This document shows positions 39,754 through 47,959 of a DNA stretch of 55,751 bases, piece after piece (position 1 is the first letter of the stretch; the number at the start of each line of letters is the position of its first letter). This DNA is from Erythrobacter sp. UBA1916. GTDB taxonomy: Bacteria; Pseudomonadota; Alphaproteobacteria; Sphingomonadales; Sphingomonadaceae. A model generated the notes under the pieces. The model was not told the origin of the DNA and did no database searches. It saw only the letters and a program-made list of their open reading frames with translations. The stretch is taken from assembly GCA_002337385.1 (NCBI GenBank), contig DDFY01000006.1, forward strand, positions 1,673-57,423, given 5' to 3'. The translations under genes and the position numbers were made by a program.

Positions 39754-40538
39754 GCGAGGCGCGCCCGTCGCCATGGCCCGCTGCGGGAGTGCTGGAGGCT
39801 GACAGGCCGCAGGATGAAACGATCGTGTGGCGCAGCGATATGCCGCGCGCGGTGTTCTCCGGTGGCTTCTCCATTGTGCTGGCGCTGATGGCACTGGGGT
39901 TGCTGCTGTGCGTGTTGGTCACGCCGTTCACCGAGATGAGCGTGACGGCCCGGATTGTGACCTTTGCCGTGCTCTTCGCGCTGTTCCTGCTGTGCGCCGG
40001 GCTCGCGCGTGCGGTCTGGCGCAATGCACGCGGGTTCTGGAAGGGCTGGGTGGCGGCTGATGCGACAGGGATCGCTTACCACCTCCCGCGTGACCGTTCC
40101 TTGATTCACCGCCCGCCTGCTGCCGAGGGGCACTATGCCTGGGCGGCGGTGGAGCGGCTGGAGACGCGGCTCGAAGGCTATCGTTCGCAACTAATGGCCA
40201 TGGTGCAGCGCACTTACTGGCTGATTCCGCGCGAGGGCAAGAAGCTGCTGTTGTTCGAAGACCGGGCGCTCGATACGCCCTATGCCATCCGCCGGGGCGA
40301 GGAAGCCTTCGCCAAGCTGGCGCAGATCGGCGCGGTGCCCATGGTAGAGGTGGCCATGGTTGAAGGGCGCGGAGGTTTGCTCGGGGCGTGGTTTACCGCG
40401 CCGCCTGCCGAGGATGCGCCAGCGCTTGGCATGGAAGGTGAAAACACCATCTGGCGTCGCGCCGGAATGACGGGCCGAATGGCCGCGATAGCGGCGCTCG
40501 TCGTTCTTGCGGCGATGGCGCTGTCGAAATTGCTGTGA
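39750..40538 (+). CDS. Membrane protein of unknown function inside the pnt operon
   Basis: A 262-residue protein starting with GTG that overlaps the pntAA stop. There are two central helices (about 36-60 and 64-86), a soluble domain (about 95-200, with RGFWKGWVAADATGIAYHLPRD and TYWLIPREGKKLLLFED) and a C-terminal helix (about 243-260). The mid-domain resembles PH-like membrane proteins by layout only. I do not recognise a family. Its place between pntAA and pntAB is unusual, since those are normally adjacent, and suggests a transhydrogenase-related or lineage-specific role. Confidence 0.7.
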   Translation: MSEARPSPWPAAGVLEADRPQDETIVWRSDMPRAVFSGGFSIVLALMALGLLLCVLVTPFTEMSVTARIVTFAVLFALFLLCAGLARAVWRNARGFWKGWVAADATGIAYHLPRDRSLIHRPPAAEGHYAWAAVERLETRLEGYRSQLMAMVQRTYWLIPREGKKLLLFEDRALDTPYAIRRGEEAFAKLAQIGAVPMVEVAMVEGRGGLLGAWFTAPPAEDAPALGMEGENTIWRRAGMTGRMAAIAALVVLAAMALSKLL

Positions 40539-40573
40539 TGATGGCCGATGGCCAGTGAGGGGATAGGCACGAA

Positions 40574-40858
40574 ATGGACTTCATAAGCATTTTGAGCATC
40601 TTCGTGATGGCCTGCTTCGTGGGCTATTACGTGGTGTGGTCGGTCACCCCGGCGCTGCACACGCCGCTGATGGCGGTGACCAACGCGATTTCCTCGGTCA
40701 TCATCGTCGGCGCGCTGATCGCGGCGGCCGAGGCGGAAAGCCCGGCGGCCAAGTGGCTCGGCCTGCTTGGTGTGGTTCTGGCAAGCGTCAACATCTTCGG
40801 CGGCTTTGCCGTCACTGAGCGCATGCTGGCGATGTACAAGAAGAAGGAGAAGAAGTGA
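40574..40858 (+). CDS. pntAB: NAD(P) transhydrogenase alpha, part 2 (membrane domain)
   Basis: A 94-residue membrane subunit with three or four helices. GYYVVWSVTPALHTPLMAVTNAISSVIIVGAL is the conserved proton-channel helix pair of PntA domain II, followed by LLGVVLASVNIFGGFAVTERMLAMYKKKEKK at the lysine-rich end. Its stop overlaps the pntB ATG by one base (TGATG). Length is normal for the split form. Confidence 0.95.
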   Translation: MDFISILSIFVMACFVGYYVVWSVTPALHTPLMAVTNAISSVIIVGALIAAAEAESPAAKWLGLLGVVLASVNIFGGFAVTERMLAMYKKKEKK

Positions 40859-42312
40859 TGGCTTCCTCCTTCCTCGCAGCCGGTGCGGCAGACCTTGCGC
40901 ACGCGGTAAACCCCTGGGTTGCTTTCGCCTATCTGGTGGCGGGCGTGTTCTTCATCCTCGCGCTGCGCGGGCTTTCCAGCCCTGAAACGAGCCGCAAGGG
41001 CAACCGATTTGGCATGGTCGGGATGGCCATTGCCGTCATCACCACACTGATCACTCACGAGATCGCCAACATTATCGAGATCGCTGTCGCCATCGTAATC
41101 GGCGGCATCATCGGCGTGACCATCGCCCGGCGCATCGCCATGACGGCCATGCCCGAACTGGTTGCGGCCTTTCACTCGTTGGTCGGCCTTGCTGCCGTGC
41201 TTGTCGGCTGGGCGGCGTATCTGAGCCCGGCGGCCTTCGGCATTCTCGATGCGGACGGCGGAATCAACACGGTCAGCAAGATCGAAATGGCGCTCGGCAT
41301 TGCCATCGGTGCGATCACCTTCTCGGGTTCGGTCATCGCCTTTGCCAAGCTTTCGGGCCGGATGAAGGGCGCGCCGATCATGTTGCCGGCGCGGCACGTG
41401 ATCAATCTCGGCACGCTTGTCGCGATCCTTGTGCTCACCGTGATGTTCGCCGTGGCGGCACCGGGTGCGACAATGCCGCTGATCGTCGCGCTGACCGTGC
41501 TCGCCTTCGTGATCGGCTTCCTGCTGATCATCCCAATCGGCGGGGCGGACATGCCGGTCGTGGTCTCGATGCTCAACTCGTATTCGGGCTGGGCGGCTGC
41601 GGCGATGGGCTTCACCCTGCACAACACCGCTATGATCATCACCGGCGCGCTGGTCGGCGCATCGGGCGCGATCCTGAGCTACATCATGTGCCGGGCGATG
41701 AACCGCCAGTTCCTTGCCGTGATCGCGGGCGGATTTGGCGCGGAAAGCGGCGGCCCCGCAGGCGAGGCCCGCGAGCAGCGGCCCTACAAGCAGGGCAGCG
41801 CCGACGATGCCGCCTTCATGCTCAAGCAGGCCGAGAAGGTCATCGTCATTCCGGGCTACGGCATGGCCGTGGCGCAGGCGCAGCACGCCCTGCGCGAGAT
41901 GACCGATCTCTTGGAAGAGCAAGGCGTCGAGGTGAAGTTCGCCATCCACCCGGTGGCAGGGCGGATGCCGGGGCACATGAACGTGCTGCTGGCCGAAGCC
42001 AGCGTCGACTATGACAAGGTGTTCGAACTGGAGGACATCAACTCCGAGTTCGCCCAGTGCGATGTTGCCTTCATCATCGGCGCGAACGATGTGGTGAACC
42101 CGGCGGCCAAGACCGACAAGTCCTCGCCGATCTACGGGATGCCGGTGTTCGATGTCGACAAGGCGCGGCAGGTGTTCTTCATCAAGCGCTCGATGGGCGG
42201 CGTGGGCTATGCCGGCGTCGACAACGACGTGTTCTACATGGACCAGACCATGATGCTGCTGTCCGACGCCAAGAAGATGGTCGAGGAAATCAACAAGGCG
42301 CTCGACGACTAA
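40858..42312 (+). CDS. pntB: NAD(P) transhydrogenase subunit beta
   Basis: A 484-residue subunit. The first ~290 residues make about nine membrane helices (including LVAAFHSLVGLAAVLVGWAAY and GGADMPVVVSMLNSYSGWAAAAMGF). The C-terminal domain III binds NADP(H): VIVIPGYGMAVAQAQHALREMTDLLEEQGVEVKFAIHPVAGRMPGHMNVLLAEA and IIGANDVVNPAAKTDKSSPIYGMPVFDVDKA. ATG at 40858 has GGAG 8 nt upstream; the GTG three bases earlier is less likely. It is the last gene of the operon. Confidence 0.96.
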   Translation: MASSFLAAGAADLAHAVNPWVAFAYLVAGVFFILALRGLSSPETSRKGNRFGMVGMAIAVITTLITHEIANIIEIAVAIVIGGIIGVTIARRIAMTAMPELVAAFHSLVGLAAVLVGWAAYLSPAAFGILDADGGINTVSKIEMALGIAIGAITFSGSVIAFAKLSGRMKGAPIMLPARHVINLGTLVAILVLTVMFAVAAPGATMPLIVALTVLAFVIGFLLIIPIGGADMPVVVSMLNSYSGWAAAAMGFTLHNTAMIITGALVGASGAILSYIMCRAMNRQFLAVIAGGFGAESGGPAGEAREQRPYKQGSADDAAFMLKQAEKVIVIPGYGMAVAQAQHALREMTDLLEEQGVEVKFAIHPVAGRMPGHMNVLLAEASVDYDKVFELEDINSEFAQCDVAFIIGANDVVNPAAKTDKSSPIYGMPVFDVDKARQVFFIKRSMGGVGYAGVDNDVFYMDQTMMLLSDAKKMVEEINKALDD

Positions 42313-42418
42313 GGGGCGGCGGCGCTGGGGGATAATCAGCGCGTGAGTGCCACGGCATGGCGAGGTTCACCAAGTGTTCCGGTTGCGGGGGCAGGGCGCG
42401 CGCACTAGCGCAAGGGCC

Positions 42419-43579
42419 ATGCCTCTTGCCCCCTATGCCGCCGATCCTGCCGCCTCGCGCGGGCGCGAATTTGCTCAGGAAGGCGATGGTGCGCGCGGAC
42501 CGCGCAGCGTGTTCCAGCGCGACCGCGACCGCATCATCCACTCGATCGCCTTTCGCCGTCTGGCGGGCAAGACGCAGGTGTTCGTCGCCCCCGATGGCGA
42601 CCATTACCGCGTGCGCCTCACCCACAGCCTCGAAGTGGCGCAGATCGGCCGCGTGGTGGCGCGCCAGCTCGGGCTGGACGAGGATCTGACCGAGGCCTTG
42701 TGTCTCGCGCACGATCTTGGCCATCCGCCGTTCGGCCATTCGGGGGAGGAGGCGCTTGATGCGGCGCTCGAACCGCGCGGGGGTTTTGACCACAACGAAC
42801 ATGCCCTGCGCGTGCTGATGCGGCTCGACAGCCCCTATTGCGGGTTTGCGGGGCTGAACCTTTCGTGGGAACTGCTTGAGGGCATCGCCAAGCACAATGG
42901 CCCGGTGACACAGCCGCGCTGGGCCTTGCAGGAGCTGGACGCGGCCTTTCCGCTTGATCTTGACCAGTGGCCTTCGCTCGAGGCGCAGGTGGCGGCGCTG
43001 GCCGACGATATCGCCTACGACAACCACGATATCGACGACGGTTATCGCGCCGGGTTCCTCAAACTCGACGACCTGCTGACGCTCGACTTCATCGCCGACC
43101 ACTTCCGCGCCATCGAGCGGCGCTTTCCCTCTGCCGACGAAAAGCAGTTGCTGCGCGAACTGGTGCGCAGCCAGATCGGACTGATGGTGAACGACCTGCT
43201 CGAAACCACGCGGGCCAATCTCGCAGGGATCGCCAGCGCCGACGAGATCCGCGCTGCCGGACGGCCCATCGCGGCTTTCTCGCCCGAGATGCAGGCGCGT
43301 GAGCGGCGGCTGAAGAAGTTCATGTACGAGCGGCTCTACTACCACGAGGAGCAGCTCCGCACCGCCAAGCGAGCCCGTGAGGTACTCGCAAAGCTCTATG
43401 CCGCTTACGATCAGGACCCGGCGTTGATGCCCGCAAGCTGGACTGACAGCCTGCCGTCGCAAGAACCTCAGAGGGCTAGGCATATTGCCGATTTCCTCGC
43501 AGGAATGACCGACCGCTATGCCATCGAGCAATACCGCCGCATCTTCGGTGACGTGCCGGCAAGGCTGACCAATGTCTGA
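42419..43579 (+). CDS. Deoxyguanosinetriphosphate triphosphohydrolase-like protein (HD domain)
   Basis: A 386-residue HD-superfamily phosphohydrolase. FQRDRDRIIHSIAFRRLAGKTQVF is the dGTPase substrate region. RLTHSLEVAQIGR gives the first metal histidine, AHDLGHPPFGHSGEEAL the HD pair and following histidines, and DDIAYDNHDIDD the last aspartate. It hydrolyses dNTPs, usually dGTP, to nucleoside and triphosphate, and belongs to the type 2 'dGTPase-like' group. The start at 42419 is the first family-like ATG (MPLAPYAADP); the Shine-Dalgarno is poor. Its stop overlaps the following oxidoreductase start by 8 nt. Confidence 0.92.
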   Translation: MPLAPYAADPAASRGREFAQEGDGARGPRSVFQRDRDRIIHSIAFRRLAGKTQVFVAPDGDHYRVRLTHSLEVAQIGRVVARQLGLDEDLTEALCLAHDLGHPPFGHSGEEALDAALEPRGGFDHNEHALRVLMRLDSPYCGFAGLNLSWELLEGIAKHNGPVTQPRWALQELDAAFPLDLDQWPSLEAQVAALADDIAYDNHDIDDGYRAGFLKLDDLLTLDFIADHFRAIERRFPSADEKQLLRELVRSQIGLMVNDLLETTRANLAGIASADEIRAAGRPIAAFSPEMQARERRLKKFMYERLYYHEEQLRTAKRAREVLAKLYAAYDQDPALMPASWTDSLPSQEPQRARHIADFLAGMTDRYAIEQYRRIFGDVPARLTNV

Positions 43580-44261
43580 TCCCCTCCGCGTCCTATTGGT
43601 CGGCGCGACCGGGTTGGTGGGTCGCGAGGTTATCGCTCAGGGGCGCGATGTGCCCGGCCTGTCGTTGCTCGGTCTGGCGCGGCGTGAAGTTCCTCTGCCG
43701 CGTGGCGGGCGCATGGAGATGATGCTCGCGCCCGTCGCCGACTGGCCGCAAGCCATCGCCACGATTGCGCCTGATGCGGTGATCTGCGCGCTCGGAACGA
43801 CGCAGGCGAAATCGGGGCAAGAGGGGCTGCGCGAGGTTGATTGCACGCTGGTGCTGACGGTGGCCGAAGCGGCTCTGCGCGCGGGCGCACGGCAGTTTGT
43901 GCATCTGTCGTCGGTGGGGGCCGATCCTCATGCAAAATCGCACTATCTCAAGGTGAAGGGCGAGGCCGAGCAGGGCCTGCGGAAGCTTGGCTTCAAGCGG
44001 CTCGATATTGTCCGGCCCGGCTTGCTGCGCGGCCAGCGGGAAGGCGAGCGGCGTGTGCTAGAAGGCATCGGGCAGGTGCTCGCACCGGTGGCCGACCTGT
44101 TCCTCCAAGGTTCCAAGCGGCGCTATCGTTCCGTCCTTGCGCGCGACGTGGCCGCTGCCTTGCTGCAAGCCACGCGCAATCCGGCGCGCGGAACGTTCGA
44201 ACACGACCATGATGCGATCCAGCGCCTTGCGCGCAGCTTTTCCCAAGCGAGGCCCGAATGA
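43572..44261 (+). CDS. NAD(P)-binding oxidoreductase, atypical SDR
   Basis: A 229-residue protein with the Rossmann motif LLVGATGLVGREVI (about 8-21), the HLSSVGADPHAKSHYLKVKGEAE stretch (Tyr/Lys of the atypical SDR site) and LDIVRPGLLRG. It resembles HTATIP2/YwnB-like NAD(P)H-binding proteins. Substrate unknown. It overlaps both neighbours (8 nt with the dGTPase-like gene, ATGA with the DUF938 gene), so the three form an operon. Confidence 0.88.
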   Translation: MSDPLRVLLVGATGLVGREVIAQGRDVPGLSLLGLARREVPLPRGGRMEMMLAPVADWPQAIATIAPDAVICALGTTQAKSGQEGLREVDCTLVLTVAEAALRAGARQFVHLSSVGADPHAKSHYLKVKGEAEQGLRKLGFKRLDIVRPGLLRGQREGERRVLEGIGQVLAPVADLFLQGSKRRYRSVLARDVAAALLQATRNPARGTFEHDHDAIQRLARSFSQARPE

Positions 44262-44857
44262 AACGCGAAGCCTATGCCGCAGCGCGTAACCGCGCGCCGA
44301 TTGCCGAGGTGCTGGCCGTCGAACTGCCCGCGTCCGGCGTGGTGCTCGAAGTGGCGAGCGGGACCGGCGAGCATGGGGTCCATTTCGCCGGTCTCTTCCC
44401 GCAAATATCCTGGCAACCGAGCGATCCCGATCCCGGCGCTCTGGCTTCGATAGCGGCCTGGCGGGAGGACTATCCGGGCGACAACCTCCTGTCCCCGGTT
44501 CGGCTCGACGCCAGCGCCTCAACTTGGCCGGTGGACCACGCCGATGCAATCTACTGTTCGAACATGGCCCATATCAGCCCGACAGCAGCGACCGAGGGTC
44601 TGGTGGCAGGTGCGGCGCGTCTGCTGGCAGGCAATGCTCCGTTGATCCTCTACGGACCGTGGCTGGAGGACGACGTGGAGACCGCGCCCTCAAATCTGGC
44701 GTTCGATGAGAGCCTGAAGCAGCGAAACCCCGCGTGGGGCTTGCGGCGGCGGGAGTGGCTCGATGGCCTATGCCGCGCCGAAGGGTTCGCCCTTGCAGCG
44801 CGGCATCAGATGCCAGCCAACAATATCATGCTGGTCTATCGCCGTTTGGCGGACTAG
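44258..44857 (+). CDS. DUF938 family, class I SAM methyltransferase-like
   Basis: A 199-residue protein. VLEVASGTGEHGVHFAGLFPQISWQPSDPD is a Rossmann-type SAM-binding motif I followed by an acidic strand end, and the LILYGPWLEDDVETAPSNLAFDESLKQRNPAWGLRR stretch is characteristic of DUF938. Family function is unknown, although the fold is that of methyltransferases. It is the last gene of the dGTPase-like operon; the entericidin-like gene converges on it 32 bp away. Confidence 0.9.
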   Translation: MKREAYAAARNRAPIAEVLAVELPASGVVLEVASGTGEHGVHFAGLFPQISWQPSDPDPGALASIAAWREDYPGDNLLSPVRLDASASTWPVDHADAIYCSNMAHISPTAATEGLVAGAARLLAGNAPLILYGPWLEDDVETAPSNLAFDESLKQRNPAWGLRRREWLDGLCRAEGFALAARHQMPANNIMLVYRRLAD

Positions 44858-44889
44858 CCCGGCCCGATATCAGCTGCTGGCTTTAGCAA

Positions 44890-45018
44890 TTACATTTCGT
44901 CTTTGACGGTGTCGGAAGCCGACTGCAGGTCTTCGCCAGCGCCGGCGACGGTGTTGCAGGCAGTGACGGTCAAGGCGAGAGCCGCGGTGGCGGCGGCGAT
45001 GATGAGCTTGCGTGTCAT
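44890..45018 (-). CDS. Entericidin A/B-like small lipoprotein, second copy
   Basis: A 42-residue lipoprotein. MTRKLIIAAATAALALTVTAC ends in a lipobox (VTAC, Cys21), then CNTVAGAGEDLQSASDTVKDEM, the entericidin CNTVxGxGxD pattern. ATG at 45018 has GAAGGA upstream. The gene at 771-902 is a distant copy with the same motif. Function in this group is unknown; such proteins are envelope-stress or stationary-phase linked in enterics. Confidence 0.85.
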   Translation of the reverse strand: MTRKLIIAAATAALALTVTACNTVAGAGEDLQSASDTVKDEM

Positions 45019-45098
45019 GGCATTTCCTTCTCTGAAGCCCCTAGCTTACGGCTTTTGTTCGCCGCCTGGGGTGTGGAGGGGAAACCGCCGAGCGCGCT

Positions 45099-46013
45099 TC
45101 AAGTTCCGGTGGCTTGCCGCTGATCGACAAAGGCGCGGCGCGCCAGAACCCGTTCACGCCATGTGATCACCAGCCCTGCCGCGATCACGATCGGCGCGCC
45201 GATGAAGGTCGCTATCGGCGGTACGTTGGAGAACATCAGCCAGCCCAGCAGCGTGGCCCAGACGATCGCCGAATAGTCCATCACGATTACGCTCGCGACC
45301 TCGCCATAGCGCAGGGCCATGGTGATGAGCATCTGGCCCCAGGTGCCAACAAGCCCGATGCCGAGCAGCAAGAGCCAGTCCTGCCAGCCGTGCGCCTGCG
45401 AGGTGAAGGGCAACAGCGGTGCCGACAACACCACGCTGGTCACTGCGAACCAGAACACGATCACATAGGGCTTTTCGGTCTTGCCGAGATCGCGGATCTG
45501 GATCGAGATCAGTGCGATCATGAAAGCGCCGCCGAGCGCCACCAGCGCGCCCTTTAGCGGGAGGTCGCCCTCACCGGGCTGCGCAATAATGAGGATACCG
45601 GCGAACCCGGCCAGCACCGCAGACCAGCGCCATATCCCGACCGACTCGCGCAGCAACACCATCGACAGAATCACGGCAAAGATCGGGGCTGAGAAATTGA
45701 TCGTCTGCGCTTCGGCCAGCGGCAGCAGGATGACCGCGCCGAAGGTGCACAGCATGCCGGCAACGCCATAGAGGCCGCGCACAAGATGAGCCTTGGGGCG
45801 CTTGGTGGAGAGCAAATGCAACCCACCCGCGAAGATCGCCCAGCCTGCGATCAGCGGGATCGAGACGAGCTGACGCCAGAAGATGATTTCGGCGAGGTGT
45901 ATCCCCCGTTCGGAGGCAAGCTTGATAAGCGCTGCCATCACCGCCAGCCCGAGGACGCCCGCCAGTCGCATGGCCAGAGCCAGCATCGGGCGGTCGAGAT
46001 TGCTGTCGCTCAT
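45099..46013 (-). CDS. EamA/DMT-family transporter, copy 1
   Basis: A 304-residue inner-membrane protein with about ten helices in two EamA repeats. Motifs include IFWRQLVSIPLIAGWAIF, LPLAEAQTINFSAPIFAVILSMVLLRESVGIWRWSAVLAGFAGILIIAQPG and, in the second repeat, VIVMDYSAIVWATLLGWLMFSNVPPIATFIGAPIVIAAGL. Family members export amino acids, nucleobases or other metabolites; the substrate cannot be told. It is monocistronic and divergent from the next small gene. A second EamA protein is at 49718. Confidence 0.9.
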   Translation of the reverse strand: MSDSNLDRPMLALAMRLAGVLGLAVMAALIKLASERGIHLAEIIFWRQLVSIPLIAGWAIFAGGLHLLSTKRPKAHLVRGLYGVAGMLCTFGAVILLPLAEAQTINFSAPIFAVILSMVLLRESVGIWRWSAVLAGFAGILIIAQPGEGDLPLKGALVALGGAFMIALISIQIRDLGKTEKPYVIVFWFAVTSVVLSAPLLPFTSQAHGWQDWLLLLGIGLVGTWGQMLITMALRYGEVASVIVMDYSAIVWATLLGWLMFSNVPPIATFIGAPIVIAAGLVITWRERVLARRAFVDQRQATGT

Positions 46014-46068
46014 CAGGCTGCCTTAGAGACGATTGCGCAGGTGGCAAGCGATGCCCATATGGCGGCCC

Positions 46069-46299
46069 ATGAAATTGCCCGAGTTCCTCGTTTTTGCCAG
46101 CGATGCGACGCTGTTTGCGATAGCGGGCGCGGCGATGCTGCTGTTGTCTTTCGTCGCCTTCATGGGAGAGCGTCGCCGCCGCAACCGGCGCAACATCGAT
46201 GCCGTGGGTGTGCTGCCCTGGCGTGATATCGCCGCGTTGACGATGTTTGTCGGGATGCTGCTGATGGCCATCGGGATCAGCGGCTGGCTGAAGGGCTAG
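46069..46299 (+). CDS. Small two-helix membrane protein
   Basis: A 76-residue protein with helices at about 10-27 and 52-70 around a strongly basic loop (GERRRRNRRNID). No family is recognised. The start is uncertain: ATG 46069 gives MKLPEFLVFAS; ATG 46051 and GTG 46033 are alternatives, none with a convincing Shine-Dalgarno. The hydrophobic pattern is too regular to be a shadow of the opposite strand, where no gene lies. Confidence 0.6.
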   Translation: MKLPEFLVFASDATLFAIAGAAMLLLSFVAFMGERRRRNRRNIDAVGVLPWRDIAALTMFVGMLLMAIGISGWLKG

Positions 46300-46314
46300 C
46301 CTGCCCCAAGGGGC

Positions 46315-46965
46315 CTAGGGCGCGCCTGAGGAAACGCGCGGCGATGGGCTGGTCAGATAGGCGAGTGTGGCTGAGGCGATCTCGTCTGTGACCCGCGAAT
46401 CGTCAAACAGCTCCTGATCGTTCAGGACGGCATGCTCGAACACGGAATGGCCGATATTTCGGATCACGAGTACTGCCACATTGAGATCGATGCCCGGGCG
46501 CAGATCGGCGCTGTAGCGTTCCAGAAAGGCGATGGTCAGCGCTTCGATGCGTTCGTTCAGCTCGGCTTCCCATTCGTTCGCGTCGATCTTTGCCGAACAG
46601 CCCGCAATTGCGCCGTGCCAGGGAAGGTTATCGCGATGCAGCTGCGCCATCGCTTCCGCTACAATTGCAACCGCCTCGGCAAGCGGCAATCCTGCGGCCT
46701 TCTCCAGCGCATTGGCAATGACCGCAAAGTTGTCGTCAGCATTCTTCTGCAGGACCGCCGCGACAAGCGCCTCCTTCGAAGGAAAGTACTGATAAAGCGA
46801 GCCGATGCTGACCCCAGCGCGTTCGGCGACGTGATTAGTGGTCATGCCGTCGTAGCCGTGCCTCAGTACAATGTGAGCCGTTGCCTCGAGAATCGCATCC
46901 ATTGTCACCCGCGCGCGTGTTTGGCGTGGATTCTTTCGTGCTTTCAGGTGGTTAGGGAGGGGCAT
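46315..46965 (-). CDS. TetR/AcrR family transcriptional regulator
   Basis: A 216-residue repressor-like protein. The N-terminal helix-turn-helix is RVTMDAILEATAHIVLRHGYDGMTTNHVAERAGVSIGSLYQYFPSKEALV (about 18-67), a canonical TetR motif. The ligand-binding helices follow and are not matched to a known effector. It is divergent from a MipA/OmpV porin-like gene. Two inverted repeats in the 117-bp gap are candidate operators. ATG at 47010 (preceded by GGGAAAA) is an alternative start adding 15 residues. Confidence 0.92.
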   Translation of the reverse strand: MPLPNHLKARKNPRQTRARVTMDAILEATAHIVLRHGYDGMTTNHVAERAGVSIGSLYQYFPSKEALVAAVLQKNADDNFAVIANALEKAAGLPLAEAVAIVAEAMAQLHRDNLPWHGAIAGCSAKIDANEWEAELNERIEALTIAFLERYSADLRPGIDLNVAVLVIRNIGHSVFEHAVLNDQELFDDSRVTDEIASATLAYLTSPSPRVSSGAP

Positions 46966-47015
46966 GGTGAGGGTCCGAAAGCGAGTATCAATCGAGGGAG
47001 AATACGGCATTTTTC

Positions 47016-47057
47016 CCGCCACGCGGCCAGTGCTGGCGGCGCGATCCATGAGGGATC
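47016..47057. promoter_or_regulatory. Inverted repeats between tetR-like and mipA-like genes
   Basis: CCGCCA (47016-47021) pairs with TGGCGG (47034-47039), and within it GCCAG (47026-47030) with CTGGC (47033-47037). A second element, GATCC-ATGAG-GGATC, is at 47043-47057. These are candidate operators for the adjacent TetR-type regulator acting on itself and/or the outer-membrane gene. Confidence 0.45.
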
Positions 47058-47082
47058 TGGCACGCTTTGACGGGAAATCTGC

Positions 47083-47907
47083 ATGCGAAGATATGACAAG
47101 TTTGGTTTGCTCTCAATCATGATCGGCCTGGGGGCCGCATCGCCTGCCTTTGCCGAAGATGGCGAGCGGGCTGGCGCCGAAGGACCGCAAATTCACGGTT
47201 CGGTCTACGCGATGGCCGCAGCGACACCCGACTATCTGGGGTCCGATGACTATCGCGCAGTGCCATTCGGCGGGGCCTACCTGCAATACGGGAATTTCTA
47301 CTTCGTTACGGAGGGAAGCGGGGCATCACTTAATGTCTCGCCGGTCGCCATGTTGGTCGCCGGTCCTTCCGTGAACTATCGCATCGGTCGTCAGGCCGAG
47401 GACATCGACAGCGCTGCGGTGTCGGCGCTGGGGGATCTGGATGATGCCTTCGAGGCGGGCGGGTTCATTGGCGTCCGGTTCAACGGCTTGCTGTCGCCGC
47501 AGGATCGCTTGCAGGTCAGCAGCAAGATCCTGTTCGATGTAAGCGATACCCACGACGGCCACGTGGGCGAGATTGCCGTGCAATACGAGCTGCCCGTCAG
47601 CCGCAGGTTCGCGGTTACGGCGCAGGTCAACGGCAGCTGGGCGAGCAAGGAGTTCGTCGACTATCAGTTCGGTATTGATCAGGCGGGGGCCGTGGCTTCC
47701 GGTTTGTCCGAGTATGAGGGCAAAGCTGGCTTCTATGAGGTTCGTTCGTCGCTGATCGGGCGCTTTTTGGTGAGCGATCACGTGGCCGTCATGGCGATCG
47801 GCTCTTACGGCCACCTGCTCGACAATGCGGCCGATAGTCCGCTGGTGGAGACCGAGGGTAGCGAGAGCCAGTTCTTTGGAGGTCTTGGCCTCGCCTACAT
47901 GTTTTGA
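47083..47907 (+). CDS. MipA/OmpV family outer-membrane protein
   Basis: A 274-residue outer-membrane beta-barrel protein. A Sec signal (cut after AFA, about residue 24) is followed by alternating amphipathic strands. TPDYLGSDDYRAVPFGGAYLQYGNFYFVTEGSGASLNVSP is the MipA N-terminal signature, and the protein ends in aromatic LAYMF, as barrels do. MipA scaffolds murein enzymes in E. coli, whereas OmpV-like members are porin-like; the role here is open. It is probably regulated by the divergent TetR-type gene. Confidence 0.88.
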   Translation: MRRYDKFGLLSIMIGLGAASPAFAEDGERAGAEGPQIHGSVYAMAAATPDYLGSDDYRAVPFGGAYLQYGNFYFVTEGSGASLNVSPVAMLVAGPSVNYRIGRQAEDIDSAAVSALGDLDDAFEAGGFIGVRFNGLLSPQDRLQVSSKILFDVSDTHDGHVGEIAVQYELPVSRRFAVTAQVNGSWASKEFVDYQFGIDQAGAVASGLSEYEGKAGFYEVRSSLIGRFLVSDHVAVMAIGSYGHLLDNAADSPLVETEGSESQFFGGLGLAYMF

Positions 47908-47921
47908 GGTGAGGGCAAGGG

Positions 47922-47953
47922 GAGGGGGCGGCGCGGTCGCAGGTCGCCCCCTC
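47922..47953. terminator. Shared terminator-like hairpin between mipA-like gene and cpaF
   Basis: GAGGGGGCG (47922-47930) and CGCCCCCTC (47945-47953) form a perfect 9-bp stem with a 14-nt loop, 15 bp after the mipA-like stop and 6 bp beyond the convergent cpaF stop. The trailing sequence on plus (TTCTCGT) is only partly T-rich. Confidence 0.6.
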
Positions 47954-47959
47954 TTCTCG

